This document shows positions 51,595 through 61,021 of a stretch of 64,000 bases of DNA, in pieces (within the stretch, counting starts at the first letter, position 1; each line of letters starts with the position of its first letter). A program made the position numbers and the translations under genes. Source of the stretch: an uncultured Tenacibaculum sp. (GTDB taxonomy: Bacteria; Bacteroidota; Bacteroidia; Flavobacteriales; Flavobacteriaceae); NCBI GenBank assembly GCA_947493285.1, contig CANLQH010000001.1:682001-746000 (forward strand). The letters run 5' to 3'. Below the pieces are notes generated by a model that did not search any database, was not told the DNA's origin, and worked only from the letters and a program-made list of their open reading frames with translations.

Positions 51595-52959
51595 TTACTG
51601 TACTTTATTTATCAATTCGTTTAAAGAACAAGTAGTTTGTTCTCCATTATTCATGTTTTTTAAAACAAACACACCATTATCAACATCAATCACTACAAAT
51701 TCTATTGCTCTGTTGGTAACGTATTTCCACTGCTTTTTTTGTTGCTTGTTACTTGCTGCAGTATCAGGATATAACTCTGATTTTATATTATTTTCTCTTA
51801 AAACTTTAATCGCTTTTATCTTTAATAAATTCTCTTCTTCATTGAAGTTTAAAAATAACACTTTTGGCTTTGGTAATTGAACAGTTTCAAATAAACCTAA
51901 CTCTTCCATTACTAAATAAATACGATCTAAACCGAAAGAAATTCCTACTCCAGAAACATCTTTCAATCCAAAGATTCCTGTTAAATCATCATAACGACCT
52001 CCACCACCGATAGAACCCATTTTTACACCTTCTGGAGCTGATACTTCATAAATTGCCCCTGTGTAATAATTTAATCCACGAGCTAAGGTTACATCTAATT
52101 CTAATGAAGCCGATGACAATCCTACTTCTTCAATCATATTTACAACCGTACATAAATCATCTACTCCTTGTAAACCTTCTTCAGAAGCGCTTAACATTTC
52201 CTTTAAAGCATTTAATTTATCTTGGTTTGATCCTGAAAAATTAAATAAAGGATCTACCTTTTTAATAGCCTCTTCAGAAATTCCTTTTTCAAGCATTTCT
52301 TTAACAACTCCTTCTTTACCAATTTTATCTAACTTATCTAAAGCTACAGTAAAATCAATTAATTTATCTGATGCACCGATTACCTCTGCAATACCAGATA
52401 ATATTTTACGATTGTTGATTTTGATAGTCGTACCGTTTAAACCTAACTTACCAAAAACAGTATCGTATAACTGTACAAACTCTACTTCTTGTAATAAAGA
52501 TTTACTACCTACTACATCTGCATCACATTGATAAAATTCTCTGAAACGACCTTTTTGTGGGCGATCTGCTCTCCAAACTGGTTGAATTTGGTAACGTTTA
52601 AACGGGAATGTAATATCGTTTTGATGTTGTACAACGTAACGTGCAAATGGCACCGTTAAATCATAGCGTAATGCTTTTTCAGAGATTTTAGAAATTAATT
52701 TTTGACTGTTCTTTTCTGTCAATAAATTATCATCTACTTTCTTTAAATAGTCTCCCGAATTTAAAATCTTAAAAATCAAACGATCCCCTTCTTCTCCATA
52801 CTTTCCCATTAAAGTAGAAGAGTTTTCAAAACTTGGAGTTTCGATAGGTTGAAACCCGAAGTTTTCAAACGAATGTTTAATTATATTAAAAATATAGTTT
52901 CGTTTGGCTACTGTTTCTGACGAAAAATCTCTTGTTCCTTTTGGAATTCCTACTTTCAT
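51595..52959 (-). CDS. hisS: Histidine--tRNA ligase
   Basis: A class II aminoacyl-tRNA synthetase that charges tRNA-His. It has 454 residues. The motifs are PKGTRDF at the N-terminus, [11 protein letters not shown] (motif 2 region), RREFYQCD-type [11 protein letters not shown], the histidine-specific [13 protein letters not shown] and GGGGRYDDL, and [10 protein letters not shown] (motif 3). The C-terminal anticodon-binding domain begins near residue 365. It precedes folE on the same strand. Confidence 0.96.
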   Translation of the reverse strand: MKVGIPKGTRDFSSETVAKRNYIFNIIKHSFENFGFQPIETPSFENSSTLMGKYGEEGDRLIFKILNSGDYLKKVDDNLLTEKNSQKLISKISEKALRYDLTVPFARYVVQHQNDITFPFKRYQIQPVWRADRPQKGRFREFYQCDADVVGSKSLLQEVEFVQLYDTVFGKLGLNGTTIKINNRKILSGIAEVIGASDKLIDFTVALDKLDKIGKEGVVKEMLEKGISEEAIKKVDPLFNFSGSNQDKLNALKEMLSASEEGLQGVDDLCTVVNMIEEVGLSSASLELDVTLARGLNYYTGAIYEVSAPEGVKMGSIGGGGRYDDLTGIFGLKDVSGVGISFGLDRIYLVMEELGLFETVQLPKPKVLFLNFNEEENLLKIKAIKVLRENNIKSELYPDTAASNKQQKKQWKYVTNRAIEFVVIDVDNGVFVLKNMNNGEQTTCSLNELINKVQ

Positions 52960-53047
52960 AGTTACTTATGAATTATAAAAATGATGTTTATTATTATACA
53001 AGCAAATAAATGCATTGAGAGCGCAAATATCTGAATTAAAAAATAGA

Positions 53048-53977
53048 TTATGAAGTTTTATTTCTTCGTTTTAATCGATAAATAGATGCATTTAATTCGA
53101 AGCCTAACAATAGTATAATTGCATTTAACCAAACAAATAGCATTAATATTAACAAAGTACCAATAGAACCGTATAACTGATTATATGTTGCAAATTTTTC
53201 TATATAAATACCAAAAAGATAAAAAGTAAATAAAGATGATATAGTGGTTAATATTGCTCCTGGTGAAAAGAATCGTACTTCCTTTCCTTGTTTGGTACCG
53301 AAACGAAATAAAAGTGATACAATAGTAAAAATCATTAGTAAGAATAATAACCCTCTACCCCAATAAAACAAGTCTAAACCAGCAGTATCTAGCCAACCTG
53401 CTTTGTCTATTCTCCCTAAAGCTACTTGATAAAAAATGATTAACACCACTGTTACTATCAAGAAAAAAGACATTAATAACGAAACTCCTAAAGAAACAAT
53501 ATAAGCTCTAAAAACATTTCTCATTTCTTTTACATGGTAGGAATATTCGAATCCACCGAAAATAGCATTTACACCATTTGTCATTAAAAAAATAGATGCT
53601 AAAAAACCAAAAGATAGTAAGCCGCCATACTGATTGTTAATAATATCTTTTAAAACACCATCAACTGCATTAAAGGTTTTAGGAGGTAACATTTCTTGAA
53701 TTAATCCAAACAAATTGTCTTGAAATCCTTCAATGGGTATGTAAGGAATCAACGATAAAATAAACAGCATAAATGGAAAAACTGCCATAAAGAAACTGAA
53801 TGCAATTCCACCAGCTCTTGTAGTTAAAGCGCCTTTTACAATACCTATTATGTACATTTCTAGCACATCGTATAAAGACATTCCTTCTAGCCCAGGAATC
53901 TTAATTTTCTTTCCAAAGGCGACCAATAAATTTAGTATTGGTATTTTATCTAGTTTACTTTCTATTCGTTTGGTCAT
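53048..53977 (-). CDS. yihY: YihY/BrkB family inner-membrane protein
   Basis: A 309-residue polytopic membrane protein of the YihY/virulence-factor-BrkB family (PF03631), once misnamed ribonuclease BN. About six transmembrane helices are visible; the family stretch AGGIAFSFFMAVFPFMLFILS follows the amphipathic N-terminus, and SPGAILTTISSLFTFYLFGIY and NQLYGSIGTLLILMLFVW are typical of the C-terminal half. Its function is unknown; a lipid- or solute-transport role is suspected. It is monocistronic; its promoter overlaps the terminator of the M3 peptidase gene. Confidence 0.9.
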   Translation of the reverse strand: MTKRIESKLDKIPILNLLVAFGKKIKIPGLEGMSLYDVLEMYIIGIVKGALTTRAGGIAFSFFMAVFPFMLFILSLIPYIPIEGFQDNLFGLIQEMLPPKTFNAVDGVLKDIINNQYGGLLSFGFLASIFLMTNGVNAIFGGFEYSYHVKEMRNVFRAYIVSLGVSLLMSFFLIVTVVLIIFYQVALGRIDKAGWLDTAGLDLFYWGRGLLFLLMIFTIVSLLFRFGTKQGKEVRFFSPGAILTTISSLFTFYLFGIYIEKFATYNQLYGSIGTLLILMLFVWLNAIILLLGFELNASIYRLKRRNKTS

Positions 53978-54003
53978 TTCTTTTTACATACAATGTTAAA
54001 AAA

Positions 54004-54011
54004 CAAAGGTA
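54004..54011 (-). promoter_or_regulatory. Bacteroidota-type -7 element for yihY
   Basis: The minus strand reads TACCTTTG, an exact TAnnTTTG, 26 bases before the yihY start. Its bases overlap the terminator stem of the M3 gene. Confidence 0.55.
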
Positions 54012-54041
54012 CAAAGTCCTAACTTTAAGAACTTTGTACCT
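54007..54041 (-). terminator. Terminator after the M3 peptidase gene
   Basis: An 11-bp perfect stem AGGTACAAAGT/ACTTTGTACCT with a 13-base loop; the minus strand then reads TTGTTTTTT. It ends the nadC-dcp transcript. Confidence 0.78.
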
Positions 54042-54063
54042 CAGCTTTTTTTTACAACAAAAA

Positions 54064-56166
54064 CTACTTTAATCCACGTGCTTTTAACATAGGAGCAGCT
54101 TTTGGATCTCTACCAGCAAATGTCTTATACATTTCAGCATAATCCATCGTATTTCCTTTTGATAAAACTTGCTCACGGAATTTCTGACCGTTTTCACGTG
54201 TTAACAATCCGTTGTTTTTAAACCAATCATATGCATCGTGACTTAACATTTCTGTCCATAAATACGAATAGTATCCAGCGGCATATCCTCCACTAAAAAT
54301 ATGTGCAAAGTATGTAGAACGATATCTTGGTGGAACCTCATCAACATTTAATTTCATTTGCTTTAAAGCTTCCTCTTCAAACTTAGCCACATCTTCAATT
54401 TTATCATCAGCAGAAATTGTGTGCCATTTTATATCTAAACTAGATGAACACAAGTTTTCTATCATTGAATACCCTTGGTTAAAAGTTCCTGCATCTTTAA
54501 TTTTCTTCAACAAAGAATCTGGAATTACTTCACCTGTTTTATAATGCAAAGCATAATTATTTAAAACCTCTGGGTGTGTTGCCCAGTTTTCGTTAAACTG
54601 CGATGGAAACTCTACAAAATCTCTCGAAGTACTAGTACCTGAAATTGAAGCATATTTTTGATTTCCGAATAAGCCGTGTAAAGCATGTCCAAACTCATGA
54701 AACATTGTTTCTACTTCATCAAAACTAATTAATGCTGGTTCTCCTTCAGCTGGTTTTGGTGAGTTACACACATTGTAAATTACTGGTTTTTGATTACGTA
54801 ATTTAGATTGCTTTACAAAAGCACTCATCCATGCTCCTCCTCTTTTACTATCTCTAGCAAAGAAATCTCCGTAATACAATCCTAACGGGCTGCCATCTTC
54901 TTCAAAAATTTCATAAACTACAACATCTGGATGATAAGTTGGAATATCATCACGCTTTTTAAATGTGATTCCGTATAATTTTGTAGCTGCATAGAAAACA
55001 CCTTTCTCTAGCACATTAGTAACTTCGAAATAAGGCTTTACTTCTTCTTCGTTTAAATTGTATTTAGACTTACGTACTTTTTCTGCATAATGATTCCAAT
55101 CGTAAGGAGTTAATTTAAAATCTCCTCCATTTTTATTAATTTCAGCTTGAATTTCTTTTACTTCTGAAGCTGCCTTATCTAACGATCCTGGAATTAGCCC
55201 TGTAAACATTTCAAAAACTTTAGCTGGTGTAGAAGCCATAGTACCTTGTAAACTCCAACTAGCATAATTATCGAAACCTAATATTTTAGCTTTCTGCGCT
55301 CTTAAAGCAACCATTTTTTTTACTAAATCGCTAGTATTATAATCACCATCATCAGATCTATGAATCGACTTTTCAAATAATTCTTTACGAACATTTCTGT
55401 CTTCTAAAGATTGTAAAGATGGTTGTTGTGTAGTATTAATTAACTGAATTTCATATTTACCATCTTTTTCTAAAGATTTAATTTTTTCTTCAGAAAATCC
55501 TTTCAATTTTTCTTTATCAGAAACTACAACTCCACCTTTTTTACTAGCGTCTAATAACTTTTTACCAAAATCGTTTGATAAACTCGCTATTTCAGAATTG
55601 ATTTCTTTTAACTTTTCTTTTTTATCTTCAGAAAGGTTTGCTCCCGCTTTAACGAAATTTTTATAATACTCATTAACTAAATGCTTTGATTCAGCATCTA
55701 AATTTAAACCCTCTAAATTATTATAAACCGTTTTTATTCTATTAAACAATTCGGTGTTTAATAGAATATCATCGTTATGTTTAGAAAATTTTGGTGCTAA
55801 TTCTTTTTGAATTTCCTTAATAGTATCGTTTGTATGTGCTCCCGCTAATCCGTAAAAAACAGCAGTAACATTATCTAACGTTTTACTACTTTCTTCTAAA
55901 GCAATAATCGTATTATCAAACGTAGGTACTTCTTTATTTTCAGTTATTTTCTGAATGGCTTCATTTTGCACTTTCATTCCCTCTAAAATAGCTGGCATGA
56001 AATGTTCATCTTTAATTTTAGTAAAATCCGGCGCTCCGTAATCTAATGTACTTTCAATTAATAAAGGATTATTTGCCATATCTGATGTATTCTCTTTTTT
56101 CGCTTCTTTTGTTTTACATGACAAAGCCAATACTAAAGTAGCAACGATGATTATATGTTTTTTCAT
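54064..56166 (-). CDS. dcp: M3 family metallopeptidase (dipeptidyl carboxypeptidase-like) lipoprotein
   Basis: A 700-residue zinc peptidase of the M3A family (oligopeptidase A/Dcp type). The N-terminus MKKHIIIVATLVLALSC is a lipoprotein signal, so the enzyme is exported, as usual in Bacteroidota. The zinc motif is HEFGH (His490, Glu491, His494), and the later downstream signature RSTYFAHIFSGGYAAGYYSYLW is intact. It cleaves short peptides; whether it removes C-terminal dipeptides or cuts internally is not clear. It follows nadC by 15 bases. Confidence 0.92.
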   Translation of the reverse strand: MKKHIIIVATLVLALSCKTKEAKKENTSDMANNPLLIESTLDYGAPDFTKIKDEHFMPAILEGMKVQNEAIQKITENKEVPTFDNTIIALEESSKTLDNVTAVFYGLAGAHTNDTIKEIQKELAPKFSKHNDDILLNTELFNRIKTVYNNLEGLNLDAESKHLVNEYYKNFVKAGANLSEDKKEKLKEINSEIASLSNDFGKKLLDASKKGGVVVSDKEKLKGFSEEKIKSLEKDGKYEIQLINTTQQPSLQSLEDRNVRKELFEKSIHRSDDGDYNTSDLVKKMVALRAQKAKILGFDNYASWSLQGTMASTPAKVFEMFTGLIPGSLDKAASEVKEIQAEINKNGGDFKLTPYDWNHYAEKVRKSKYNLNEEEVKPYFEVTNVLEKGVFYAATKLYGITFKKRDDIPTYHPDVVVYEIFEEDGSPLGLYYGDFFARDSKRGGAWMSAFVKQSKLRNQKPVIYNVCNSPKPAEGEPALISFDEVETMFHEFGHALHGLFGNQKYASISGTSTSRDFVEFPSQFNENWATHPEVLNNYALHYKTGEVIPDSLLKKIKDAGTFNQGYSMIENLCSSSLDIKWHTISADDKIEDVAKFEEEALKQMKLNVDEVPPRYRSTYFAHIFSGGYAAGYYSYLWTEMLSHDAYDWFKNNGLLTRENGQKFREQVLSKGNTMDYAEMYKTFAGRDPKAAPMLKARGLK

Positions 56167-56181
56167 TTTACTAATATTAAA

Positions 56182-57042
56182 TTAATCTACTGCTTTTAAA
56201 CTTAAATCTAAATTATAAACCGAATGTGTTAAAGCTCCTGATGATATAAAATCAACACCGCATTCAGCATACTCACGAATTGTTTTCTCGTTAATTCCTC
56301 CCGAAGATTCTGTTAAACATTTATCTCCAATTAAAGATACTGCTTTACGCGTATCTTCATAATTAAAATTATCTATTAAAATTCTATACACACCTTCGTT
56401 TTGCAAAATCTCTTCAATTTCTTCTAAACTACGAGCTTCTACTATAATCTTAATATCCAATCCTTTTTCAGCTAAATAGTTTTTAGTTTTTGTAATTGCT
56501 GGAGTAATCCCTCCTGCAAAATCGATATGATTATCTTTTATCATTACCATATCATATAAAGCAAATCGATGATTCTCTCCTCCTCCAATCTTAACTGCCC
56601 ATTTTTCTAGGGCGCGAATTCCTGGAGTTGTTTTACGAGTATCTAATACTTTGGTTTTAGTTCCGTCTAATAAATTTGCAAAAAACTCAGTTTTGGTTGC
56701 AATAGCACTCATACGTTGCATTGCATTTAACACCAAACGCTCCGCCATTAAAATAGATTGTGATTTACCAGAAACATAAAAAACAATATCTCCGTACTTA
56801 ACTTCATCTCCGTCGTTAATTAATGTTTCAACTTCTAAATCAGCGTCAACATAATTAAAAACCATTTTAGCAAATTCTACACCAGCAATAATCCCTTCAT
56901 CCTTTACTAATAATTTTGCTTTACCAGTAGCATCGTTAGGTATGCACGACAAAGATGTATGATCACCATCTCCGATATCTTCACGAATTGCATTTGTTAT
57001 TATTAAATCTAACTCTTTATTAAATTGTTCTTTTGAAATCAT
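56182..57042 (-). CDS. nadC: Carboxylating nicotinate-nucleotide diphosphorylase
   Basis: Quinolinate phosphoribosyltransferase, which makes nicotinate mononucleotide from quinolinate and PRPP in de novo NAD synthesis. It has 286 residues, as expected. EDIGDGDHTSL, AERLVLNAMQRMSAIAT, LDTRKTTPGIRALEKWAVKIGGGENHR (a split of the long conserved block), MIKDNHI, and SGGINEKTI are the family signatures. It is the first gene of a nadC-dcp unit and divergent from rlmH. Confidence 0.95.
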   Translation of the reverse strand: MISKEQFNKELDLIITNAIREDIGDGDHTSLSCIPNDATGKAKLLVKDEGIIAGVEFAKMVFNYVDADLEVETLINDGDEVKYGDIVFYVSGKSQSILMAERLVLNAMQRMSAIATKTEFFANLLDGTKTKVLDTRKTTPGIRALEKWAVKIGGGENHRFALYDMVMIKDNHIDFAGGITPAITKTKNYLAEKGLDIKIIVEARSLEEIEEILQNEGVYRILIDNFNYEDTRKAVSLIGDKCLTESSGGINEKTIREYAECGVDFISSGALTHSVYNLDLSLKAVD

Positions 57043-57098
57043 TTGTTCACTAAAATTATATATGCTAAAATACTAATCAATTATGAATTATGAATTCT

Positions 57099-57106
57099 TA
57101 ATTTTG
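57099..57106 (+). promoter_or_regulatory. Candidate -7 element for rlmH, giving an almost leaderless transcript
   Basis: TAATTTTG matches TAnnTTTG but ends only four bases before the rlmH ATG at 57111. Transcription would start at or next to the start codon. Confidence 0.4.
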
Positions 57107-57110
57107 CAAT

Positions 57111-57584
57111 ATGAAGATAAAACTACTTACTATTGGTAAAACTGATGATAAAAATTTAATTCAGTTAATCGACAACTATCAAAAAAGGTTAAAACATTAT
57201 ATAAAATTTGAATTAGAAATAATTCCTGATATCAAGAATGTTAAAAACCTTAGCGAAACTCAGCAAAAGGAAAAAGAAGGTGAATTGATTTTAAGTAAAC
57301 TTCAAAATACTGATCAATTAGTTTTGTTAGATGATAAAGGAAAACATTTTACCTCTATTGAATTTTCTCAGTATCTTCAAAAGAAAATGAATTCTGGTTT
57401 AAAGCAATTAGTTTTAGTTATTGGAGGACCTTATGGTTTTTCTGATGCAATGTATAAAAAATCACAAGGAAAAATATCATTATCTAAAATGACATTTTCT
57501 CATCAAATGATTCGCTTATTTATTGTTGAACAATTGTATAGAGGCTTTACTATTCTACGTAATGAACCTTATCATCATGAGTAA
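57111..57584 (+). CDS. rlmH: 23S rRNA pseudouridine-1915 N3-methyltransferase RlmH
   Basis: A SPOUT-fold methyltransferase that modifies 23S rRNA pseudouridine 1915. The length of 157 residues is standard. MKIKLLTIGKTDD at the start, VLLDDKGKHFTS, LVIGGPYGFSD (the SAM-binding knot) and the C-terminal RLFIVEQLYRGFTILRNEPYHHE (given here as one motif of that family) are decisive. It is convergent with the XRE regulator, one base between the two stops. Confidence 0.96.
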   Translation: MKIKLLTIGKTDDKNLIQLIDNYQKRLKHYIKFELEIIPDIKNVKNLSETQQKEKEGELILSKLQNTDQLVLLDDKGKHFTSIEFSQYLQKKMNSGLKQLVLVIGGPYGFSDAMYKKSQGKISLSKMTFSHQMIRLFIVEQLYRGFTILRNEPYHHE

Positions 57585-57585
57585 C

Positions 57586-58341
57586 TTACCTTCTAGCAAA
57601 TTTATATATTACAATAATCTCTATTAGCACAGTAGCTATTAAAAATACCAAGCCTAAACTAGCTAAAAGCACCGTAGCTAAACATGCTCCCGTTATAATT
57701 TCTAGAATTCCATTAACCTGAATTAAAGTTCCTAATTTGTCTTTTAATTGTAATAAACTCAATCCAAAAATTATCTGAATTGCTCCAAAAACAATCAACT
57801 CTATAACTGCTGAAACGATAACAGTCTCATTTGCTAAACTAATTGAATACACATCTAAAATAGCTGACAAAACATAGGCTATCATAAAAATATATACTAT
57901 TGTTTTTAATAAATTTGAAGAATAAATTTTAGCAACTCTTAAAAAACCCATAAAAAAAAGCACAAACACTATAGATGAAACAATTTTAATACTTGAATAA
58001 GTAATTATATTAAATAGAGAATCATCATCTGTAAATTGATAGACATCAGCAATAGTTTCAATAAACCCAAAAACAAAATAAACAACTCCAGAAATCCATG
58101 CTATGTTTAATATATTTCTATCACGGTCTGTAATTTCAGTTTCATTAGTAAAACTATCTAAACTTGCATCTAAAGCTTCTAATAATATTTTTATTGTAAA
58201 ACTTCTTGGTGTCGTTTCTCCTGCTTCAATTCGTTGAATTGTACGCACATTAATATTACATTTTTCAACTAATTCTTCTTGAGTTAACCCTTTTTGTTTT
58301 CTCAATTCATAAATCTTTCTTCCTAATTCTGGCTGTTTCAT
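57586..58341 (-). CDS. XRE-family regulator with C-terminal membrane helices
   Basis: A 251-residue protein. Residues 1-62 form a Cro/C1-type helix-turn-helix (LGRKIYELRKQKGLTQEELV, CNINVRTIQRIEAGETTPR). Residues about 80-250 hold five to six hydrophobic segments. The start is placed at ATG 58341 (MKQPELGRK), the usual form of this family; an ATG eight codons upstream (58365) is possible. DNA-binding domains fused to a membrane sensor part are frequent in Flavobacteriia. The ligand and target genes are unknown. It stands alone, convergent with rlmH. Confidence 0.83.
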   Translation of the reverse strand: MKQPELGRKIYELRKQKGLTQEELVEKCNINVRTIQRIEAGETTPRSFTIKILLEALDASLDSFTNETEITDRDRNILNIAWISGVVYFVFGFIETIADVYQFTDDDSLFNIITYSSIKIVSSIVFVLFFMGFLRVAKIYSSNLLKTIVYIFMIAYVLSAILDVYSISLANETVIVSAVIELIVFGAIQIIFGLSLLQLKDKLGTLIQVNGILEIITGACLATVLLASLGLVFLIATVLIEIIVIYKFARR

Positions 58342-58515
58342 GGTAAGTAAATTTTTATTTCCCATACAATGTTAGTTTTGATTTTGAATTTCACGAAACA
58401 TTTTAACTGATTTAAACCCGACATTTACATGACATTCCTTTATTTTCAAGACCTTCAGACATTTTTATTTTTTCATAAAAGCACTTAGCATAATAACAAA
58501 GATGATAATTTTTGA

Positions 58516-58523
58516 TACATTTG
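58516..58523 (+). promoter_or_regulatory. Bacteroidota-type -7 element for rdgB
   Basis: TACATTTG matches TAnnTTTG, 20 bases before the rdgB start. It lies in the 202-base divergent region with the XRE regulator, in which I see no other feature. Confidence 0.5.
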
Positions 58524-58543
58524 TTAGCATAAAAATTCAATAA

Positions 58544-59122
58544 ATGAAACTTGTTTTCGCTACCAATAACCTAAACAAACTTGCAGAAGTACAAAAAATG
58601 CTTCCCAACTCTATAGAATTACTTTCCTTAAAAGATATTAACTGTTTTGATGATATTGAAGAAACTGCCAGTACTTTAGAAGGAAATGCTAAAATTAAAG
58701 CAAATCATATTACCCAAAAATTCGGTTACAATTGTTTTGCTGATGATACTGGCTTGGAAGTTGAAAGTTTGCAAGGAGCTCCTGGTGTATATTCAGCTCG
58801 CTATGCAGGTGAACCTGCCAATGCAGAAAATAATATGCAAAAACTATTGACTGAATTACAAGATAAAGAAAATAGAAAAGCTCAATTTAGAACTTCGGTT
58901 TGCTTAAATTTAAATAGCAATCAGTTTTTATTTGATGGGATTTGTAAAGGTGAAATTCTAAACAAAAAACAAGGTGAAAAAGGTTTTGGATACGATCCTG
59001 TTTTTCAACCAGAAGGTTATACAAAGTCGTTTGCAGAAATGACATCAGAAGAAAAAAATGCAATTAGTCACCGAGGGTTAGCAATTCAACAATTAGTAGA
59101 ATTTTTAAAATCTTTAAGCTAA
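58544..59122 (+). CDS. rdgB: Non-canonical purine NTP diphosphatase (RdgB/HAM1)
   Basis: It removes ITP, dITP and XTP from the nucleotide pool. It has 192 residues. The motifs are [13 protein letters not shown] (substrate loop), [39 protein letters not shown] (in parts) and [10 protein letters not shown], with SHRGLAI at the end. The next gene, a transporter permease, starts at the base after its stop, so the two are co-transcribed. Confidence 0.96.
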   Translation: MKLVFATNNLNKLAEVQKMLPNSIELLSLKDINCFDDIEETASTLEGNAKIKANHITQKFGYNCFADDTGLEVESLQGAPGVYSARYAGEPANAENNMQKLLTELQDKENRKAQFRTSVCLNLNSNQFLFDGICKGEILNKKQGEKGFGYDPVFQPEGYTKSFAEMTSEEKNAISHRGLAIQQLVEFLKSLS

Positions 59123-60154
59123 TTGAATTCTTCAAATAAATATACTAAACACTTTCTTATACTTTCAGTGCTACTGATTGTCTTTTTATTTTTAAATATT
59201 AGTTTAGGCTCTGTTTCTATTCCCTTTAAAGATATTTTTAAAAGCTTAACTGGAGGTATTGCTTCAAAAGATAGTTGGCAAACCATTATTGTAAATTTTC
59301 GTTTACCAAAAGCAATTACAGCAATTATGGTAGGTTCTGGCTTATCTATCTGCGGATTATTAATGCAAACTTTATTTCGCAATCCACTTGCTGGCCCTTT
59401 TGTACTTGGAATTTCTTCTGGTGCTAGTTTAGGTGTTGCTTTACTTATTCTTGGTTCTAGTGTTTTTGGCGGTGCTTTTCTATTGGCAGGTTTTTCAAAT
59501 TGGGCATTAGCAATTGCAGCCAGTATTGGCGCTTTTTTGGTTTTATCTGCTGTAATTATCGCAGCAAACAGAGTTAGAAATACCATGTCGATTTTAATTA
59601 TCGGATTGATGTTTGGCTCTTTAACATCTGCCGTAATATCTGTACTCGCTTATTTTAGTGAAGCTGAACAAATACAACAATATATGTTTTGGAGCTTTGG
59701 CAGTTTAGGTAACTTAACTTGGACAGAACTATCGGTATTTGCAATAATATATGCCATAGGAATACTAAGTACTTTTGCTGTTATAAAACCTTTAAATAGT
59801 TTTTTACTAGGTGAAAACTATGCCAAAAGCCTTGGAATTAACATTAAAAAAAGTAGAAATATAATTCTTTTAATTACCAGTTTGCTAACTGGAGTTATCA
59901 CAGCTTTTTCAGGTCCCATTGCTTTTGTTGGACTAGCAGTACCACATATTTCTAAAATGTTATTTTCAACATCAAACCATAAAATATTAATTCCTGCGAC
60001 AGCATTAATTGGTGCAATAGTTTTATTAATCTGTGATAGTATCGCTCAATTACCAACGAGCGAATTTACTTTACCTATTAATGCGATAACTTCGTTATTT
60101 GGCGCACCTGTAGTAATTTGGTTATTAATAAGAAAAAAGAAAATTTACGTTTAG
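59123..60154 (+). CDS. FecCD family ABC transporter permease
   Basis: A 343-residue permease of the BtuCD/FecCD family, which imports metal chelates such as siderophores, haem or cobalamin. About ten transmembrane helices are visible; FRLPKAITAIMVGSGLSICG, NPLAGPFVLGISSGASLGVAL and the cytosolic loop GPIAFVGLAVPHI are diagnostic. Its start is TTG 59123, directly after the rdgB stop; no ATG is near. Its end slightly precedes the ATPase gene. No periplasmic binding protein gene is in the neighbourhood, so the substrate cannot be told. Confidence 0.92.
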   Translation: MNSSNKYTKHFLILSVLLIVFLFLNISLGSVSIPFKDIFKSLTGGIASKDSWQTIIVNFRLPKAITAIMVGSGLSICGLLMQTLFRNPLAGPFVLGISSGASLGVALLILGSSVFGGAFLLAGFSNWALAIAASIGAFLVLSAVIIAANRVRNTMSILIIGLMFGSLTSAVISVLAYFSEAEQIQQYMFWSFGSLGNLTWTELSVFAIIYAIGILSTFAVIKPLNSFLLGENYAKSLGINIKKSRNIILLITSLLTGVITAFSGPIAFVGLAVPHISKMLFSTSNHKILIPATALIGAIVLLICDSIAQLPTSEFTLPINAITSLFGAPVVIWLLIRKKKIYV

Positions 60155-60156
60155 TT

Positions 60157-60954
60157 TTGAGCAAATCAGAAAAACATATCGTATTAAAAACTGAAAATCT
60201 ATCCATAGGTTATCAAACAAAAAAGCAACAAACTATTATTGCTTCCAATATCAACTTGTCTGTTGAAAGAGGGAAGTTTATTGCGCTGTTAGGTAAAAAT
60301 GGAATTGGAAAATCCACTTTATTACGTACCCTTTCTAAAGTTCAAAAACCTATAGAAGGAAGCATAAAAATTAATCAAAAAGAGCTTTCAGCCTATACTA
60401 ATCAAGAATTATCAACTTCATTAAGTTTAGTACTTACCGAGCGCTTACCATTAAGTCAATTAACCGTTTTCGAATTGATTGCTTTAGGACGTCAACCATA
60501 CACTAATTGGATCGATACATTATCGCCAAATGATTTAAAAAAAATACTTTGGGCTATTGAAGAAACTGAAATAACTCATTTAAAAGACAAACGTTTTTAT
60601 GAATTAAGTGACGGACAATTACAACGTGTTTTAATTGCCCGTGCTTTGGCTCAGGATACCGAAATTATAATTCTTGATGAACCTACTGCCCATCTTGATA
60701 TTCATCATACTTTTAAAGTATTCTCTTTGTTAAAAAAACTCGTAAAAAAAACAGAGAAAACAATTATTATTTCTACTCACGAAATTAACCTTGCTATTCA
60801 ATTGGCAGATGAATTTATTTTACTAACTGAAAAAGAGATTCATAGCGGCACTTCTAAAGAGCTTATCAATCAAAATGCCTTTGAAAAATTGTTCCCAAAA
60901 GAGCTTATAAGTTTTAACAAAACATTAGAACAATTCATTATAAAGAAAAATTAA
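60157..60954 (+). CDS. ABC transporter ATP-binding protein, metal-chelate importer type
   Basis: A 265-residue ATPase of the FecE/BtuD/HmuV group and partner of the permease in front. Walker A is LLGKNGIGKSTLLR near residue 45, the signature ELSDGQLQRVLIARAL near residue 150, Walker B IIILDEPTAHLD. The start is given as TTG 60157 (LSKSEKHIVLKTENL), two bases after the permease stop; an upstream TTG at 60118 would overlap the permease by 37 bases. The substrate is probably a siderophore, haem or cobamide. Confidence 0.88.
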   Translation: MSKSEKHIVLKTENLSIGYQTKKQQTIIASNINLSVERGKFIALLGKNGIGKSTLLRTLSKVQKPIEGSIKINQKELSAYTNQELSTSLSLVLTERLPLSQLTVFELIALGRQPYTNWIDTLSPNDLKKILWAIEETEITHLKDKRFYELSDGQLQRVLIARALAQDTEIIILDEPTAHLDIHHTFKVFSLLKKLVKKTEKTIIISTHEINLAIQLADEFILLTEKEIHSGTSKELINQNAFEKLFPKELISFNKTLEQFIIKKN

Positions 60955-60955
60955 A

Positions 60956-60986
60956 TTTGAGCCTCTGTAACAAATTGTTATTTTTG
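60956..60986 (+). promoter_or_regulatory. Full Bacteroidota promoter for the M28 peptidase gene
   Basis: TTTG (60956-60959) and TATTTTTG (60979-60986) are separated by 19 bases, a textbook -33/-7 arrangement. The start codon at 61022 lies 35 bases downstream. The -33 overlaps the region right after the ATPase stop. Confidence 0.8.
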
Positions 60987-61021
60987 AGAATCAATCAAAC
61001 CAAAACCTTAACTAAATATTG

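Noticed and set aside
59119..59586. 155-codon minus-strand frame opposite the FecCD permease
   Set aside because: It mirrors the hydrophobic permease; the composition is Lys/Pro/Ile-rich without domain pattern, and the plus-strand gene is certain.
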